Source: Fasciola hepatica (lineage: Eukaryota; Platyhelminthes; Trematoda; Plagiorchiida; Fasciolidae). From it: DNA of 64,000 nt. The position numbers and the translations under genes are program-made. Within the stretch, counting starts at the first letter, position 1, and every line of letters begins with the position of its first letter. The stretch is from contig CANUEZ040000029.1 in NCBI GenBank assembly GCA_948099385.1, positions 527,501 to 591,500 of the forward strand, read 5' to 3'. This document shows, piece after piece, positions 38,501-53,500 of the stretch. The notes beneath the pieces are model-generated. The model had not been told where the DNA came from, made no database searches, and saw nothing but the letters and a program-made list of their open reading frames with translations.

Positions 38501-41500
38501 GAAAAATGAGCTGACTATAATAGCTATGCCATCCTCTGCTGTTTAAGTAGGTCTATATGCATTTGCTCTGTCATGATCCCCTCACCTCTTCCTGCGCGAT
38601 TGTGCATAAATCAGTTCAGTCCGAAAAACCTTTAGCCATACAGTGGGTGCGGCGGCTTTGGTAGTTACTTCAGCGGAAACTTCAATTGGAAACAATAAAA
38701 GAAACCAGAGTATGAAAACGGTAAGAAGAGAATCACAGCGACCCACTGCCTTAACAGAGTATCGAAAACCAGATGCTAGGCATTGGAGTTAGGAAATAGC
38801 TAAAGTCCCAGTAGTTTAAATGTGGCTTTGAGCCAGGATACAATTATCGAAGAGTCACAACTTCGTTGGGGAAAAATGGCGGTATCTTCCGTCTTATTTT
38901 ACTGGTTTTCGAAAATTCTAACTATCACTGTTTTTAGGCAGTAACACGTTTGTAATAAAACACAGTCTGGTCATGCGGTAGCTGTGTGACTTGTTTGTCC
39001 TTTACGTATAACTCAAAGATCTCATTTCTTTGAAGCCTAGTATTTTTTTTCTCAGCCTTTAATCGCACCGCATTCTTTTTCTCCACATACACTTCTATAT
39101 TGCTTCATTTTGAACGGATTATTGCATCGAAATGTTATTATCAAACCAGAAGCAAATAGAAAAGTAGAAACAATTATTGTTCGACGTACTTATAGTTTTT
39201 CACTCCCACACCAATCGTATGGAATTCAATAACCCGTGTACAGGGATCCAACGTCGTCCCCGGCGGTGCACCCAAAGGTCCAGGAAGTTCCGGATTTCGC
39301 CGTCCGGAAATTAAGTAGTCTGATTCAACCAGATCCAAAAATACGTAAGACTGTTGTGCTACACCTGCTAGAGGTATGATTCGATTGCGCTTCATTGTCA
39401 TTCGACCACTGTTTTCCGTAGGACTGGCCAAATTATCGAAGTGGCTAACGAGTTGTGCCTCAAATTCCCCGGCGAGCAACGGATAGAAGGTGACCTTCAA
39501 CGAAAGTAACGGACTTTTCAAATAACCGAACAGCGTTTCGACGACTGGTTTGCTTTAGAAATCTGGTGTATTACCTTATCCATTTTTAGTAGAACATCCA
39601 TTGTGAGTTGTATTCTTGAGCTATTACGATCGCATACATGTGGGGAGAGCGGGGAACAACGTGCAGTTTGTCGGACGAAAAGGTAGTCTTCTGAACTCAT
39701 CAAAAAGCACCAAAAAAACTAGCATATACTTGGAAAAATTGGAGCCGTATCAAGCTCCATCCTTGTCCATGTGTTATGATCCAACCTTATCGTTGTTTAT
39801 TCAGCCTCTTTAAGCATCTTGTATAGGTTTCCTCCGTGAATGTGAGCAGAGTGTAGACGGTGAAAAAAGCAACCAGGGTACGATTACTCAGGCCTCTTCT
39901 GTGTTCACAAAAGAAACTGGTTTAAGCGCTCGAAATTCCGTGAATAAAGGATGATATTGAAGCTGTCGAGTATCCTTTCATTCCGGGTCTCTGGTTACGA
40001 ATCTGCTAATAAGCTGTCATTTTTTATTGATTGGTTGTCTGGCTTAGCGATCGACCGGTTGAGTAAAGACCTGGCTAAACGCACATTGTTCAGCTACACA
40101 CATGATTGAAATGGCCGAGGAATGAAATCATCAAAAAACCTCTATTCGCCTCGATATCATGTTCCGACGCTTACCACAAATCCTTTCACTACCTCACCAT
40201 TGTGTTTGATTATCATCCTAATCATCATATCATGCGTTAGTGTGCACTACTAACCTGGATGAAAGTTGATTTTCCCGGAAAGATTTCGCCGGCTGATGGA
40301 GACACGGTAAATGGAACGAGATCCGATTCCCAGTCGTTCGTATCTATCTTTTCTAATTCTTGTGCAGATTTCTTTGACACTCCACTCAACATATTCACCG
40401 TCCATCTGTAGTTCAGTGTTACCAGTCCACAATTCATGAGTTCGAATCTGAGGATGGAGAAGAATAAAGATGAATCGCCAGCACTCATGATAAAACCATA
40501 CTTAGTGTTCGTTTATAAGCCATTATTTCTTGTCAATTCAATTTCCCGGAATAAACTTTTATCATTGTGCTCCATATGCCTAATATTCCAGCAGATTTTT
40601 ATCTCGATATAGATCTTATAGTGCCAGTCATAGTCAGTATTCCTCTATACTATCACGAACTCGTGGTTTGATAGATTATTAGAATCCTGCAGGTATTTGT
40701 GTGCATCGTTATCGGGAAGGTATAACACCGTGCCATATTCTGTAAATTGTTTTAATTTGCATTTGGACGAACAAACAAAAGTTGATTCTCGGATTAATGC
40801 GCTATAGATTCATAAATAATGAAAAGTGTTATGCTTGGACCAAGAGTATGATCCCCATTTAAAGTAGGTGGTTTAAGGAAATAAAGAAAAGCACGACTAC
40901 AGTCGTAAGTCACTGAAATTTATTCCCTTGCGCAATAAAATCTGTGTGGAACTACGGTATGACTTACTAATTGCCACTTTTCTTTACCGAGAGCGTCCTC
41001 CGTTCTCCTGATCCATTCCCCATCTACTTTTCATTGGTTTTATTTGTTCCTCATCCTTATGATTATTACAAATATGCAAGCCGCTAAGTCGTTGAGAAGT
41101 TTAAATGCACAACCGAGTCTTTTTCCCCCATTTAGTTCTATATTCAAGGACAACCAAATTACCAGGTGCCAATGTCCCAAACCATTCTCAATATTTTTAT
41201 TAATTTTATGGTCTTTCAATTATTGATGTCACTATGACCATGATGTTCATCGTACCGATAAATTCGTCGTTGGAACATCATCGTATCCCGGAAACGAATG
41301 TTTTCCACATCACAAATGTACTGAGCAAAGTCTGCAGTTGCGGAAACCAGCAGATCGATTGGTTTAGGATCCGTGCGATCTGGATATTCCTCAAAAGTGG
41401 GTTCCGGTTCAACTTCAATCAATTTCTGTTTTCTCCGAATCACCTCGTACACTGATCCGAATTCGGACAAATCTTGGTCGGACGATCCTGCTCTACTGGC

Positions 41501-44500
41501 TGTTCTCTGTGATTCGGTTCGACTGTCCGCATTTGAGTGATGCGTCACATCCGGGTTGTTCACCTGGCGATTCTTGGAACTGTATGGTGTTCATAGGTTG
41601 TTGGACAGATTAATTAGGGAACATAGAGTGAACTTCGTCAACTGTTCTGTTGGTTAGCAAATTTGTGGAACAGGTAACAAAAAACAGTTGGCTCGTTGGT
41701 TTCTGAATTCCATCTATTTTCTTCACAGATATTTCCTATAATTGAACTCACATCTTTCTTATCCGTGTACTCTATGGGGTAGCTTTAGCGTAACATTTTA
41801 TATTTTGACGCTGAGTTATACGGTTCATACTAGTCCGTCGTCAGGCTGATACAGAATATAACGCTACTTCGCCTATGAGAATTGGTGGTCAGTCCATGAC
41901 CTGACAGAAAGGCATGAATACTGTCCAATGAACTTCACCAAGTAGGACGTGTGAAACGTCCGGGCTGGGGTCCACGAGACCCGCCTATCATATGATTGAA
42001 AACAATAAGTAACATGGCCAGATGTCGTTACCAAAGACGTAGCTGCATTTGTCCTGGTTCTTTGTTTTCGTGATTTCCGCTTGCTACTTTGTTTTCGGCC
42101 CTTTAACTTTATGCTTCAATTTATTTTGCCCTCAGTTTGATGAAGCTGTGAGGTAGCAACCAAAAACAAAGCACAGAATTGTGAGGCTGATGGTTGAAAC
42201 TACTGAACTGAATCCTTATCGGAGAGATATGAACCACATCTGTTCTGTCAGAAGAGCTCTTACATTAAATGACCAGAGTGAAGCACGTCACACGTGCATC
42301 GCATGGTGCCTCGTTCAGCGTGAACGAAACAGGACAACTCCCGACTGCATAGTTAGTCGAGTACCCGGTCAGGATTACTGGAAGACTATGCTGAAACATC
42401 TACACAAATGAGATCACTGTGAGTACGAATACTTGGTGATAATTCCCAATGCCAACTACTTCAGACATTCAACCCACCTCAACAATTTTTCGGTGATTTT
42501 GTGCCACGAACTACCAGTTTTAGTTGGTGCGTATGTCTCGTCTTGCACGTATGTGCAATCTGCCCCACTTTACATGAGTGTGCTCAGTGTTTCTGTCTTA
42601 ACCAACCTCAAAGCTTGTGACCCAGCTGCTACTTATGATTTTCCCTGTGCATTTTCTACTAGACCAGTGTTTAATTTTTTGCGGCAAAATGGCAGTATAC
42701 TCATTTTCCAGTTCAAGTAAATTTTAGTTTCATTCCGGAAATTTCCTCACCGCAATTTGTCACACCATAATTCCTGGTTAAAGTAATCTGGAATGTGATA
42801 CATTCCTGAGCGAGGTTTCTACGTGATGCCCATGGTGCATTGTCAGAATATTTGACAAGTAACTCACATATCAATTGGCGCATCGACCCACTGAATGATT
42901 TGTTTCGTATCATCCCAGTCCATTGGCTAATTAAGAAAAAGGAATACAAGAATAATATTGTGCTATATAGAGTACTATGAATTATTATCCTAACAAAATA
43001 TAATGTGGCGCAGAAAAAATCAACTTCGGCTTGTATTTGTATACATCGTTCTGAAATTTTTTTTAAATTGATCCTGTATAACAGCGGAAAAACCGTTATT
43101 TTCAATTTATGTGACATTCCGCGGACCTCATCACGATGATCAATGTGACCTCTCTCTCTAGTTATCTAACTCAAGATATTTCACGTAGGTGGCTTCTGTA
43201 AGCTACGATATTGAAACGAGCAATTGCTGAAGTATGTTAGAAGACCATTAGTACCGCAAAAGGTAGAACGTTTTTGGAACGGCCCTATCATACTGCGTTA
43301 ATTAATGCACGCGATTCAGGTCGATACTGAATCAGGTGCAACTTTTCTATCCGGGATCCATCTGAGACCACTTTGGTCGCCCGTCACTCTTCCATTCAAA
43401 TATAACCAAAGTATGTCAAAGCATATTTTCCAAACAGCAGGAGGGTTTGTACATTGGTGGGTAGGAAGATTTGCGATCAAAGTTATCTTGTGTTGTGCTA
43501 TATGTGAGATAACGGAATCAGTTAGATGGTGAGATTTGCAAACATGAATCTTTTGATGCATTATTACCTAGTTGAGATTCATTCATCGTACAGCGTTAAA
43601 CAGTAGGGCAAGCCCCATTGATCACTGTCTTTCTCGCCATGTTGCACGTTGAATTAGAAAGCATGAATATACAAGATGAACAGGGCGTGGACCTACAGGA
43701 GTGGGAAAAAGAAAGAACGCCCTAACAGCCAACACACGGAATATACAGTCTAACAGTAGAAACGCACATCGATCAATCATTCTGATTCGACAGAAAATGA
43801 CAACACGATCGACACTCTTCACGGTTCGCTGCCATATTCTTCAGTGTCTCCAGTCAACTGGTTGATGGATCTTTTGGACCCCAACCACGAAGACGTGAGA
43901 CACCTACTGCCCCTAAGTTTGCTGTGCAGTTTCTCATTCCTCACTGCCACGTCATCTATTGACCTCCACGTGGCTTCTTCCACTCCCCAGGAGGAACAGA
44001 AAATGGTGAACGGTATGGTACACGTGTTCGTCATACGTAACACGTGCCCCAACCAACGAAGTCTACTAAGTTGGATACGCTGTGATAGAACATCCTCTGA
44101 ACTGGTACCCAATACTCGATTTCTGACCTCAGCATTGCTTACTCGGTCATTCCATCCAATCTTAGCGATACTATGCAATCATCGGTGATCGAAAACCTCA
44201 AGAAGACGAATATCTTCTGCATTCAGACGCCACGTTTCGCAACTATACACCAAAACTGAAAGCACTGCAGCACAATGCACACGACCTTTCAAATTCAGTG
44301 AAATATCATGTCGCCGCCACAAATGCTTCGGTCCATCGTACGCCCCTCGATCCTTCAATATACGCGTGTTCACCTCTACAACCGTACTTCCATCCTTCGT
44401 CACGCTGCTTCTGAGGTAACTAAGGCGGTCAACAGTTGTTAGTTCCTCCCCATCGAGCATCATGCTCGGAATCGTTGATGTCCAGTCTTGCAACATCACT

Positions 44501-47500
44501 TTACACTTTGAAGGTGCAAAGTGCATCCCGGATGGAGCTACAGCTCTCGCAAGTCTATCTAGTGCACTTTGCACATGTTCCGTGCATTCGAACAAGCAGA
44601 CAAGGTTGTCCGCATAATCTAGATCACACAGCTTTTCACTATTTCCTAGTTCGATGCCCACATCCTGGAGGTCTCCCAAGGCATTATCCATTATCTCGTC
44701 CATGACGAAGCCAAACAGGAATGGAGACATAGGACATCCCTGTCGAACACCACTGGTCGTTTTGAACCGACCGGATAGTTCACCGTAAACTCTAACGCGG
44801 CCAGAAGTATGAGAATACAATGATCTCAGCAGATTCACGAACTTCTGGGGCATACCTTTTAAGTGAAGTGCATTGAAAAGCGCTGCTCGACCAACTGAAC
44901 CGAAGGCGCCTTTCAGATCGAGGAAAACCATTATTGTCGGTCGACGGTGTGTGTGACTCACATGTAGTAACTGACGAAGAGTAAAAATCTGGTCGATTCA
45001 TCCTTGACCTGGGCGGAATCCCGCCTGTTGTTCGCGAGCGTTCCTCTCACGAGCCGGTGTCAGACGACGCAGCAAAATCGCGACTAATGCCTTGGTGACT
45101 ATTTGATTTAAGCTAATCCCACGGTGATTACTACAGTCATTGCGTATTCCATTCTTGAAGATGGGTATAATCAATGACTCACTCCGTAAAAGTGGGATAC
45201 GTTCCTCCTTTCAAACGTCACGGAGCAAGATGGTTAGTGATTTCATAAATGCACCATCACCCATTTTGAAAAGAACTGGAGGGAGTCCGTCAGGACCAGC
45301 CGCTTTTCTTTCGTTTTAGTAATCGAATGCATGACTCTACTTCTACGTCCGATGGGGGTTCAAGTGATACCACTCAAGGAGTCGCAGTTGTTGACGTCGG
45401 AGTTACTACATTAGCGCGCAGCCAGCTGAACTATTCCTTGAAGTATTCGGCCTGGCGGTCGAGCATTTGCTCTTTTCCAGGAATAGGTTCTCCATTTCTA
45501 TCGCATATCGTTTCATTTACTGGGGTTCGTCGTCCACCGGTGTCACGAATAAGTTTGAACTGTCTTTGACTGCTACCTGAAGCAGCTGCTATTTCCGTTT
45601 CTTCGGCTACCTTGACCTACCAATTTTCGCGATCATTCTTAAGGCTTTTCGTAATTTGCTTTCGTAGTTTTCTACGTATCTTATTCGTCTCTTCACAGTT
45701 CGAGAGCTGACACTTTTGCTCCATTATACTCAGAGACTCTTGCGAAATCCAGTGTGTTTGATGGACATCAGATCTAGGACCACAGACAAAACCTGCTTCT
45801 ACGTGCATTACCTGCTGGATATGGGCCCAATGCTCATCCATATTACTGTTCGTCGTGGATCCTATCTCATGTGCTAACTTCTGTTCCTAAAGGGTGCGTA
45901 CTTCTGGATCAGACAAACGCTACACGGCTAACAGGGTTTACGGTTTGCGTCGATGACCATGGAACTGGAGAGATAATCGCATTAAAATTGATGCATGGTC
46001 AGACTCTACGTACGTGGACCAGTAAGATCTACGGTTGTAAACTGAACTGCGCCACCGGTAGCTTACTGCGATATGATCAGTCTGACTCACAGTACCTGTA
46101 GAGTTAGAGCGCCATGTCACTGTGCGACGTGAGCTGTGTCGGAAATTCGTACTAGATAGGAATAACCGATTGTCTGCACAAAACTGGAGAAGCCTATCCC
46201 CGTTATCTGTGCGCTCAGCGGGTAAAGCACAACGGCCACCTAAACAAGCGTCTGACACACTAAGTTTGCCAACTTGTGCTAGCGTTACAATGTCAGAACC
46301 CTTACTGCTGCGAACGAGGGTGGCGAATTCATCATAGAACTCATCTTTCTGCGCGTCTGACCTGCAGTCCGTTGGGGCGTACGCCGAGATCACAAACAAA
46401 TTGCGCTTAACACAACTATCCTTTCGAACGCCGACTGATCCCTGGAGTCTCACAGCACATAAGCGACTGTTAACAGGGATCCAGTCTAAGAGGGCAGCCT
46501 CAGCCTTGTCAGTCAAGACTATTCCTACACCACGCTGACCCACAGCTCTAGCTGCTTCGTCTCCTGAAGTGCGCAGAAAATACGTCGATGAGATACCAGG
46601 AGCAGTTAGTTGAATTACACTGCTCGAATCCTAAACACGCGTTTCACTGAGGCAGCAAACAGCAATCTTCAGAGAGTTCATTGTGAGGGCTAGGCACGCC
46701 TGCTGACCGGCCTGCATGAGTGTACGCACGTTGAAGGAGCCGAGATTCAGAGGCTGATGAAGCTTGAGAAAATGTGAGTTATGCGATCGTGGATTATTTA
46801 CGACACTACTTGACAATGAACCGTTGCGAGTATCGACCGTGTTATCAGTGGAAGCATTATGGGTGGATAGAGGGGGTGACGAGAGGTGGTTGGAGACAGA
46901 AGGCAGAGGTTGAATAGAAGAGAGGGAACTCTGAGCAGTAGCCCACTTATCACTACCCACCCCGCTCGATGCAATGGGCAGTGCGGTCCTAATTATCCTG
47001 CGCGAAGTCCGATGCAGTAGGGTATTCTTTCTATTCGTGCAGTTCATTAGAGATGTTGGTTCGGTACTGCTAGGGTATCCAGCCGCAAAGCAGGAGAACG
47101 ATTAGGGTTCTCAACCAAAGCCTTTAGTTCTAACGAGAACCTGTTCGCGAGGCACCGTGGGTTGAGTGAAAGCCCATTTGCTTGGATCAATTATTCTTCC
47201 ACTAATTTTATCGACTGATTTGCCAGCTCAAATCAACCCTCAACCTGGAGGACCAGGAGACTGGACTTTGTCTGGCCTCTGACCATTGACCCTTTAGGCA
47301 TGATTGTATCTCCGGCTTAGGGAAACCATCCTGTATAGCTCTTAGGGTCATAAAGGTACGCAAGCCATTACATCACGTCAAGGTGCAGTCTCGTCGTGGT
47401 AGGTGAGATTACTTACATAAAGTTGTCTTGTGCACTTCCAATTCACTGGCAAAATATGTAGTTAGAATAATGACAATTCGATGAATTCAACCCTGAATTA

Positions 47501-50500
47501 TATACACCGATAGATGACCATGTTACCACTTTTAAAGCGGGTTACTAATTTTTGCAGTTATGTTCACGTGAATAATATCCGATCTAGCAATTCTTGTTTG
47601 GTTAGACTTCAATGACATTGGAACTTTTGTGGTCCAAATTTCACGAGGAAAAAATAATGCGTTTTGTTCTTTTCATTTGTCAACACGCACTACAGGTATC
47701 TGAATATCACAGAAGAACATTAGCGATAGGTGATGCAACCCTAATGGTGGTATTTTCGTGCGCAATGTTCTTTACTTTCGTGTTGGTGCAGTCTTCACAC
47801 CATTGGACCAACAAGTACCCACTGTAATACAACGGAAGCACGAAAAACCAACCTACCTGTTCGCACCCTTCACTGATGGGGACGCGAATACGATGCAATA
47901 CACATTTCACACAAGTGGACTGGAGCGTGACAGGGACACCGCCAGGTTTAAACACAACTGTGATGCGCTTCGACCGTCCAGGGTGTAAATGTCCTTCGGC
48001 AGGTTTAAACTGGAGAGTCGGGTGATTCGTAGGCCATGAAAATTTGAAACTCGTCGAATCCGGTTCACTACTGTGTACCAGCGTAAATGTGCGACAAAGG
48101 GTATCGTTTGGAGAACAGTCACCAAAATCCAGTTCATTGTGTTTCATGGCTAGAATGGGATTTAAAAGAGGGGGGAGAATCCCGCTTAAGAGGGACCTGT
48201 TATCAATTCACCATCGAACAAAATGCCTTTGATCATGAAACACATTAACAAATTAGCTGTAGATATGTTTATGTTACACAGTGACCAAACCCATCACTTA
48301 CATCACCAAACCGAAGAAAAAGGTTTCATACTTGGGTAACTCTTCTGGCTCATTTGGGGAGAATGCCCGGAAATTTTCTGACCATTCTTTCTCCATCACC
48401 ACAGTAGTGGTAACAAGTTTGCTCAAATGTGGATCCTTCCGTCTGTAATTCCAATACTATCTAAAGGAAATATTTCAGCTTGTTGATTTTGTTAGTAAGT
48501 CACTGAAATGGCCTGTTTTGGTGCAGTAGAATGAGCAAAAAACCTACGACCCTGACGCAAATCAGAATAATTGCGAGTGATCCTGGCGAAATCAAGGTCA
48601 TTTTACACTTAAAAACTGTGTACATTTTTCCCGCCATATGGCTGTGGAGTAAATATCCTGTTCATAAATGCTGGTGAACCAACTTTGGAAGTAAAAAGCA
48701 TCCCACAAGCAGCAGCCAACCAATATCAAGGGCAACAGTGGAGAAAAAGTGCTAGCAGAGGACAACCAAACGCATGCAAAGCGTCTGGTCGTGAAACCAT
48801 CGAATGGTTTACATTATTATTACTAGTATTTACTATTATCATTATTACTATTGTTATTATTATCATTACCAAAAATATTGAAAGCGTTAACAAGGGGGAA
48901 AGGTGAACAAAAATAGCTTTTTAACTCTTTCCGCGCATGCATTTGTGTAACTTTCATTGCCGAATGATCTTTTCAATATTTACAGGGTTCAAGAGTTTCC
49001 TAGGCACGCCGCACAACATTCGCGCCACTGTCTTTGGTTTTGAGCTGTATCCCTCAGCATCTCCAACCGGCGACAATCCTCGTCCTCCGGGCCCCAATCA
49101 AGGAGTCGGAACGCCTAAACTGAGACTAGTGTTGCCATCCGTATGTCTTTCAACAGTCAAGTGTACACTGCAGTGGTCAAGTCCAATCTTTTCACACCGC
49201 TCAGAAACATGGCCGTTGCGGATAAAATATGCGCGAAGTTTGTCGGTGCTAGATCAACGACGACTTCGTAGTATTGCTTGAAGATGGTAGAGACCGTATC
49301 AGCAATGATGAGATTAAGCGCAAGGTGTTGGAAATCAATGTCTCGTCACTAGAACAAGTGTTGCATTTAAACAGGTTGAGAAGTGTGTTGCGTATGCCCA
49401 CCGATAGACTCCCCTGGCGTACGCTGTTCTCCGAGGCAAGTAGTGGTTGTAAGGTAGGTTGAGATGATCAGTCCATGACATAGTTGATTTCCGCTTATCA
49501 TTTTGTCTTCGGCTGCTCAACTTTGTGCTTCAATTTATTTTGCCCTCGACTCAATGTTGCCACGAATTAGCAATCAAAACCAGAACACGGATGGGCAAGT
49601 TTGGTGGTCCAAAGAACTAAACTGAACTGTGCTTAAATTAATTTCTTCACACTCCTACTCCAATTCATGGCCTGACCGGCACATCACTTCTTCCAGCCAC
49701 AGCCAGGAAGCACAAATAGTGCACGAAATGGCAGACGATAGAGAGGCATGCTCAAAACGTGTGCAAGGCATCGGAAGCGCTGTAGAGTAATTACTTCTTT
49801 CAGGGGGCGGATATCTTCACACAATACACAACAATGAACCTCGTCATGGTTCACACGGTGTTCCCGCCAAACACGAGCAATACTCCGGAGACATCGGTAG
49901 TTAGATTCGAAAAGTCACCGAGCGTCCTCAGCGCAGAGTGGCCAGGATTAGCAACCGTAGAGGAAAACACGGCTCATTGTGGTGTTGCAGACCTATCCCT
50001 TCGGTGAGCGACGAATGTCGTGACGGTGCCACATGTGACTCAGGTTATGAACGTCACTCTGGCCTTCGTTACTCGTGAACTGATCTCCTCTCTAACTGCA
50101 GCTGCAGTGTAGCTCCGAGGTGCCTGAAGCTATTGGCTAATCCTAATTGCTCACAACAAAGGATGAGAACAGTCACTGGCTCTTTCCAGTCTTGTTGGAA
50201 CAAATCACATACCTTATGTAGATACCTAAATCGCGGAGCGGTTCAGAACGTGCTGCCACTGTGCCATTACCCAGCAAGACAATATCATCGGTGTATTCTA
50301 AGTGAAAACTCTGTTATCTGGGAGGAGTTTAACTTCGTCGTTTAGAAGACTAGTCAAGACATTCCCTAGAACACCCCCTATGGCAGTGTTGAGGAAAAAA
50401 GGGGATAAAGGGCAACCTTGTCGTAATTTCTTGGAGCGAAAGCTGGCCGTTGACCCAAACCCGACCTGAGGTACGACGGTTTATGGTTCTAATTTGAAAT

Positions 50501-53500
50501 CAGCTGTCGCGCACTTAGTAAACGTAAACTGGTCTTCTTCGCCCTCAGTATTTGAACAGTACTAATGGGAATTCTCCAACCAATGATTCCTTTCTTTTAT
50601 TATGAACTGAACTAGTTACACGTTCTTTCCCTGAAAACATGCTCGCAGATGACTGATCATGGAGATTTCTTCACCTAACTTTTCCACGTCTGCTTGCCTC
50701 CCATTTAGTATATTTTCATTTTCCATTGTCTCTTCTGAGTTTCCTTCCAAAAGCTTTCCTGTCCCAACACTTTTCAGTACAGTTTGATTGTTTGCCCTGT
50801 TAGTTATTATCAAAATACGTATTCCACGGAACAAATGCCCGTATTGAATCCCGGATAGTCTTATCAGACATAGAGATTTTGCTGCTGAAAGGGGAAGTGA
50901 ACCGTAGCATATAAGTTTAACCAGAGGAATTTTCTACCCCGAGGATTTCAATGATATTGATTAGTTCGTAATAAATGTATTCCTATTCCGAAAGTTGTAA
51001 ACCAAACGTACCCGAAGCCAACTGAGCTTCATCTCGATTGAGTTCTGAAAAAACACAAAGAAGACAATGATGTTATGCGTATAAATTAAGCCATATTGAT
51101 CGAAATTTAAAGTTGTTATATGCTGTCTCAACATGCTAGCGAGTAACTTGAGAGGGCCAGCATAATCTTGTATTCTGGATATGTGTACCAGATGAGACGT
51201 AGTTCACTTGCGCTGCTAAAGATTCTTAGCAAGCTCGAAAAAACGGCTATTTGGTAACTACATAGGATTTTATTGGTTTTCGGGTGTTTCTGCTGTACGA
51301 TAAAATATTATACAAAAATCATATTTAATGAGTTCGAGCGGTAGGACTTTAAATCATGTTTACAATAACGCCGGATAGATTTGGAGAAATGCAAGATCAA
51401 AAAACTGTCCTGTTAGTACATCAAACCTTATGTTATAGGATAGCAGGGATAAATCCCGGCTTCTTTTTCATTCTGTCAATTTCGTTTTATTGTGCAACCC
51501 TAGGATCATAATCTTACGCATTTTTGGCTTCAAACCCTATCATTTGTATGTTCACAGCGAAAGAAACTTTTGACTAGTTTTAACGACTCTAACTCAGCTT
51601 ATCTTACTCTACGGCTACTTATAAAGGACTGCAAATGCATTCATTATCATGAAGTTAAAATGTCCACGTAAAGAACACCAAAGAAACGACCAAAATTTGA
51701 AATGTGTTTAGATATCGCCCAAGGCTCTACAGATACGATGGAAAAACTAGAAATTATACATGTTGTCTGATAGAATATATATGTATATATAGTACTATTA
51801 TACACTGTGCATGGAGTCAGGCATAGTGCTACCATCACAAATAAAGAAAGAAGCTAGCGAGGAAGTAGAAAGAAGAGAAAGTAAAATTTGAGCTATTTTA
51901 ACTCATGCATTTTTGAAATTTTTACTCGATGTTTATGGGGTCCAAGAGCTTCCCAAGCACGCCATACAGTACTCGCGCCACTGACTTCGGTTCTGATTCC
52001 GACCCGTCAACCCATCTATGCAACAAAAACCGTCATCCTTTAAGCCCCAGCCCGACAGCAGAAACGCATTAACTGAGACCAGTGCTGACACAAACGTTTT
52101 CCTACCCCAACGCCAAATCACTGCCCGACCACCACATCACTTCTTCCAGTCACATCCAAATACAGCACAGAATGGCAGACGATGGACAGGCACACCTAAA
52201 ACGTGTCAAATTGATCGGAAGCGATGCAGTGTGTTTACTTGTGTCAGCGAGCGGGCTATCCACACACAACACACGATGACGAATCTCGTCATTGGTCACA
52301 CGGTGTACCCACCAAACGCGAGCACTGTCTTGTAGACATCGGTGGTGCAATCTTCTTGTTGAAGGGCTAAAGATTAAATGGCTAACCAGCGAATTGAAAT
52401 TAATCTCTCGTAATTTCCATTGCTCAGTATGCGGCAAACTGAGTTTCGTCGTGTAACTCAACTTAAGAGGTCACGTTTGAACATCCAAACAATCAGTTTC
52501 AATTAGTTCACGTTTCAGTAAGACCAGCTGACATCAACCAGCAACAATTCCGGTTTGAAACTAAAAGATGAGAAATATGAACGTCAGTAATGAAAAATTG
52601 AAACCCATGAAAATCTTCACAGTAATTTATAATTCGGTAACAAAACTCATCTCACCACTGGAAACCATAGATGCACTACTGTACAGCTGTCCTGCAAAGA
52701 ATCAACACCAGTCCACGTCCACCGAGCCCCTAGTGGGACTCGAATCCGAGGTGAACCATTGTGAATCGAACACCCGACCACGAGGCTATCTGCACTGACT
52801 CCTAATTGTTTGTTTAACTTCCACAACAACAAAGGTATTACATTACAAACAGCCTACAGACCTTGGCTACTAGACCAGTGTGAATAGTAGGAGAATGCAA
52901 CCAATAATATTAGCCTACCAGCATCAAGTTCATCCAATCTGGTGGCATCGCCAGAAGCTTTTGTGCTCTGCTGCGTATATCGAATCGCCTCCTTAATGCA
53001 CAGTGCACGTTCCGGCTCCAGTTGTGGTAGATCCTGCAAACAAACCTCATCAGCCAATGATTCCCCGATCAGTTCTACCGAGGTGTCTTCATACGGGTTG
53101 TTCACGACAACCATTTTGATTTGTCCAAGGCTCTTCACACCCGACTGTTTGGGCCTGAAATAAACATTGAAAGCAAACTCCGCGTTTGGACGAAGTAATA
53201 GTCCAGCGGTACTGAACTGACTTTCAACGTCCAGAACCGTAGGGGTACTGTCTGAAATGAGAAAGAAACAATGGTAGCATAGTTTTTGGAAGTTCCATGA
53301 TTCGGTATTTATTAAGATTATTGGTGACGTGGCAGCTATATAGTCGCTTGCAATTCGTTTGTTTCATGATTTTAGTAAAACAAGATTCAACTTAGGACGC
53401 TGGTCCTAAATATCTAAATATTTTTTGGGGTTTACCCTGTCCTTAGATAGTCGGCTTTTGACTAGGAGTACTGAATTTGCGAGTAAAAGACAAAAATGAA

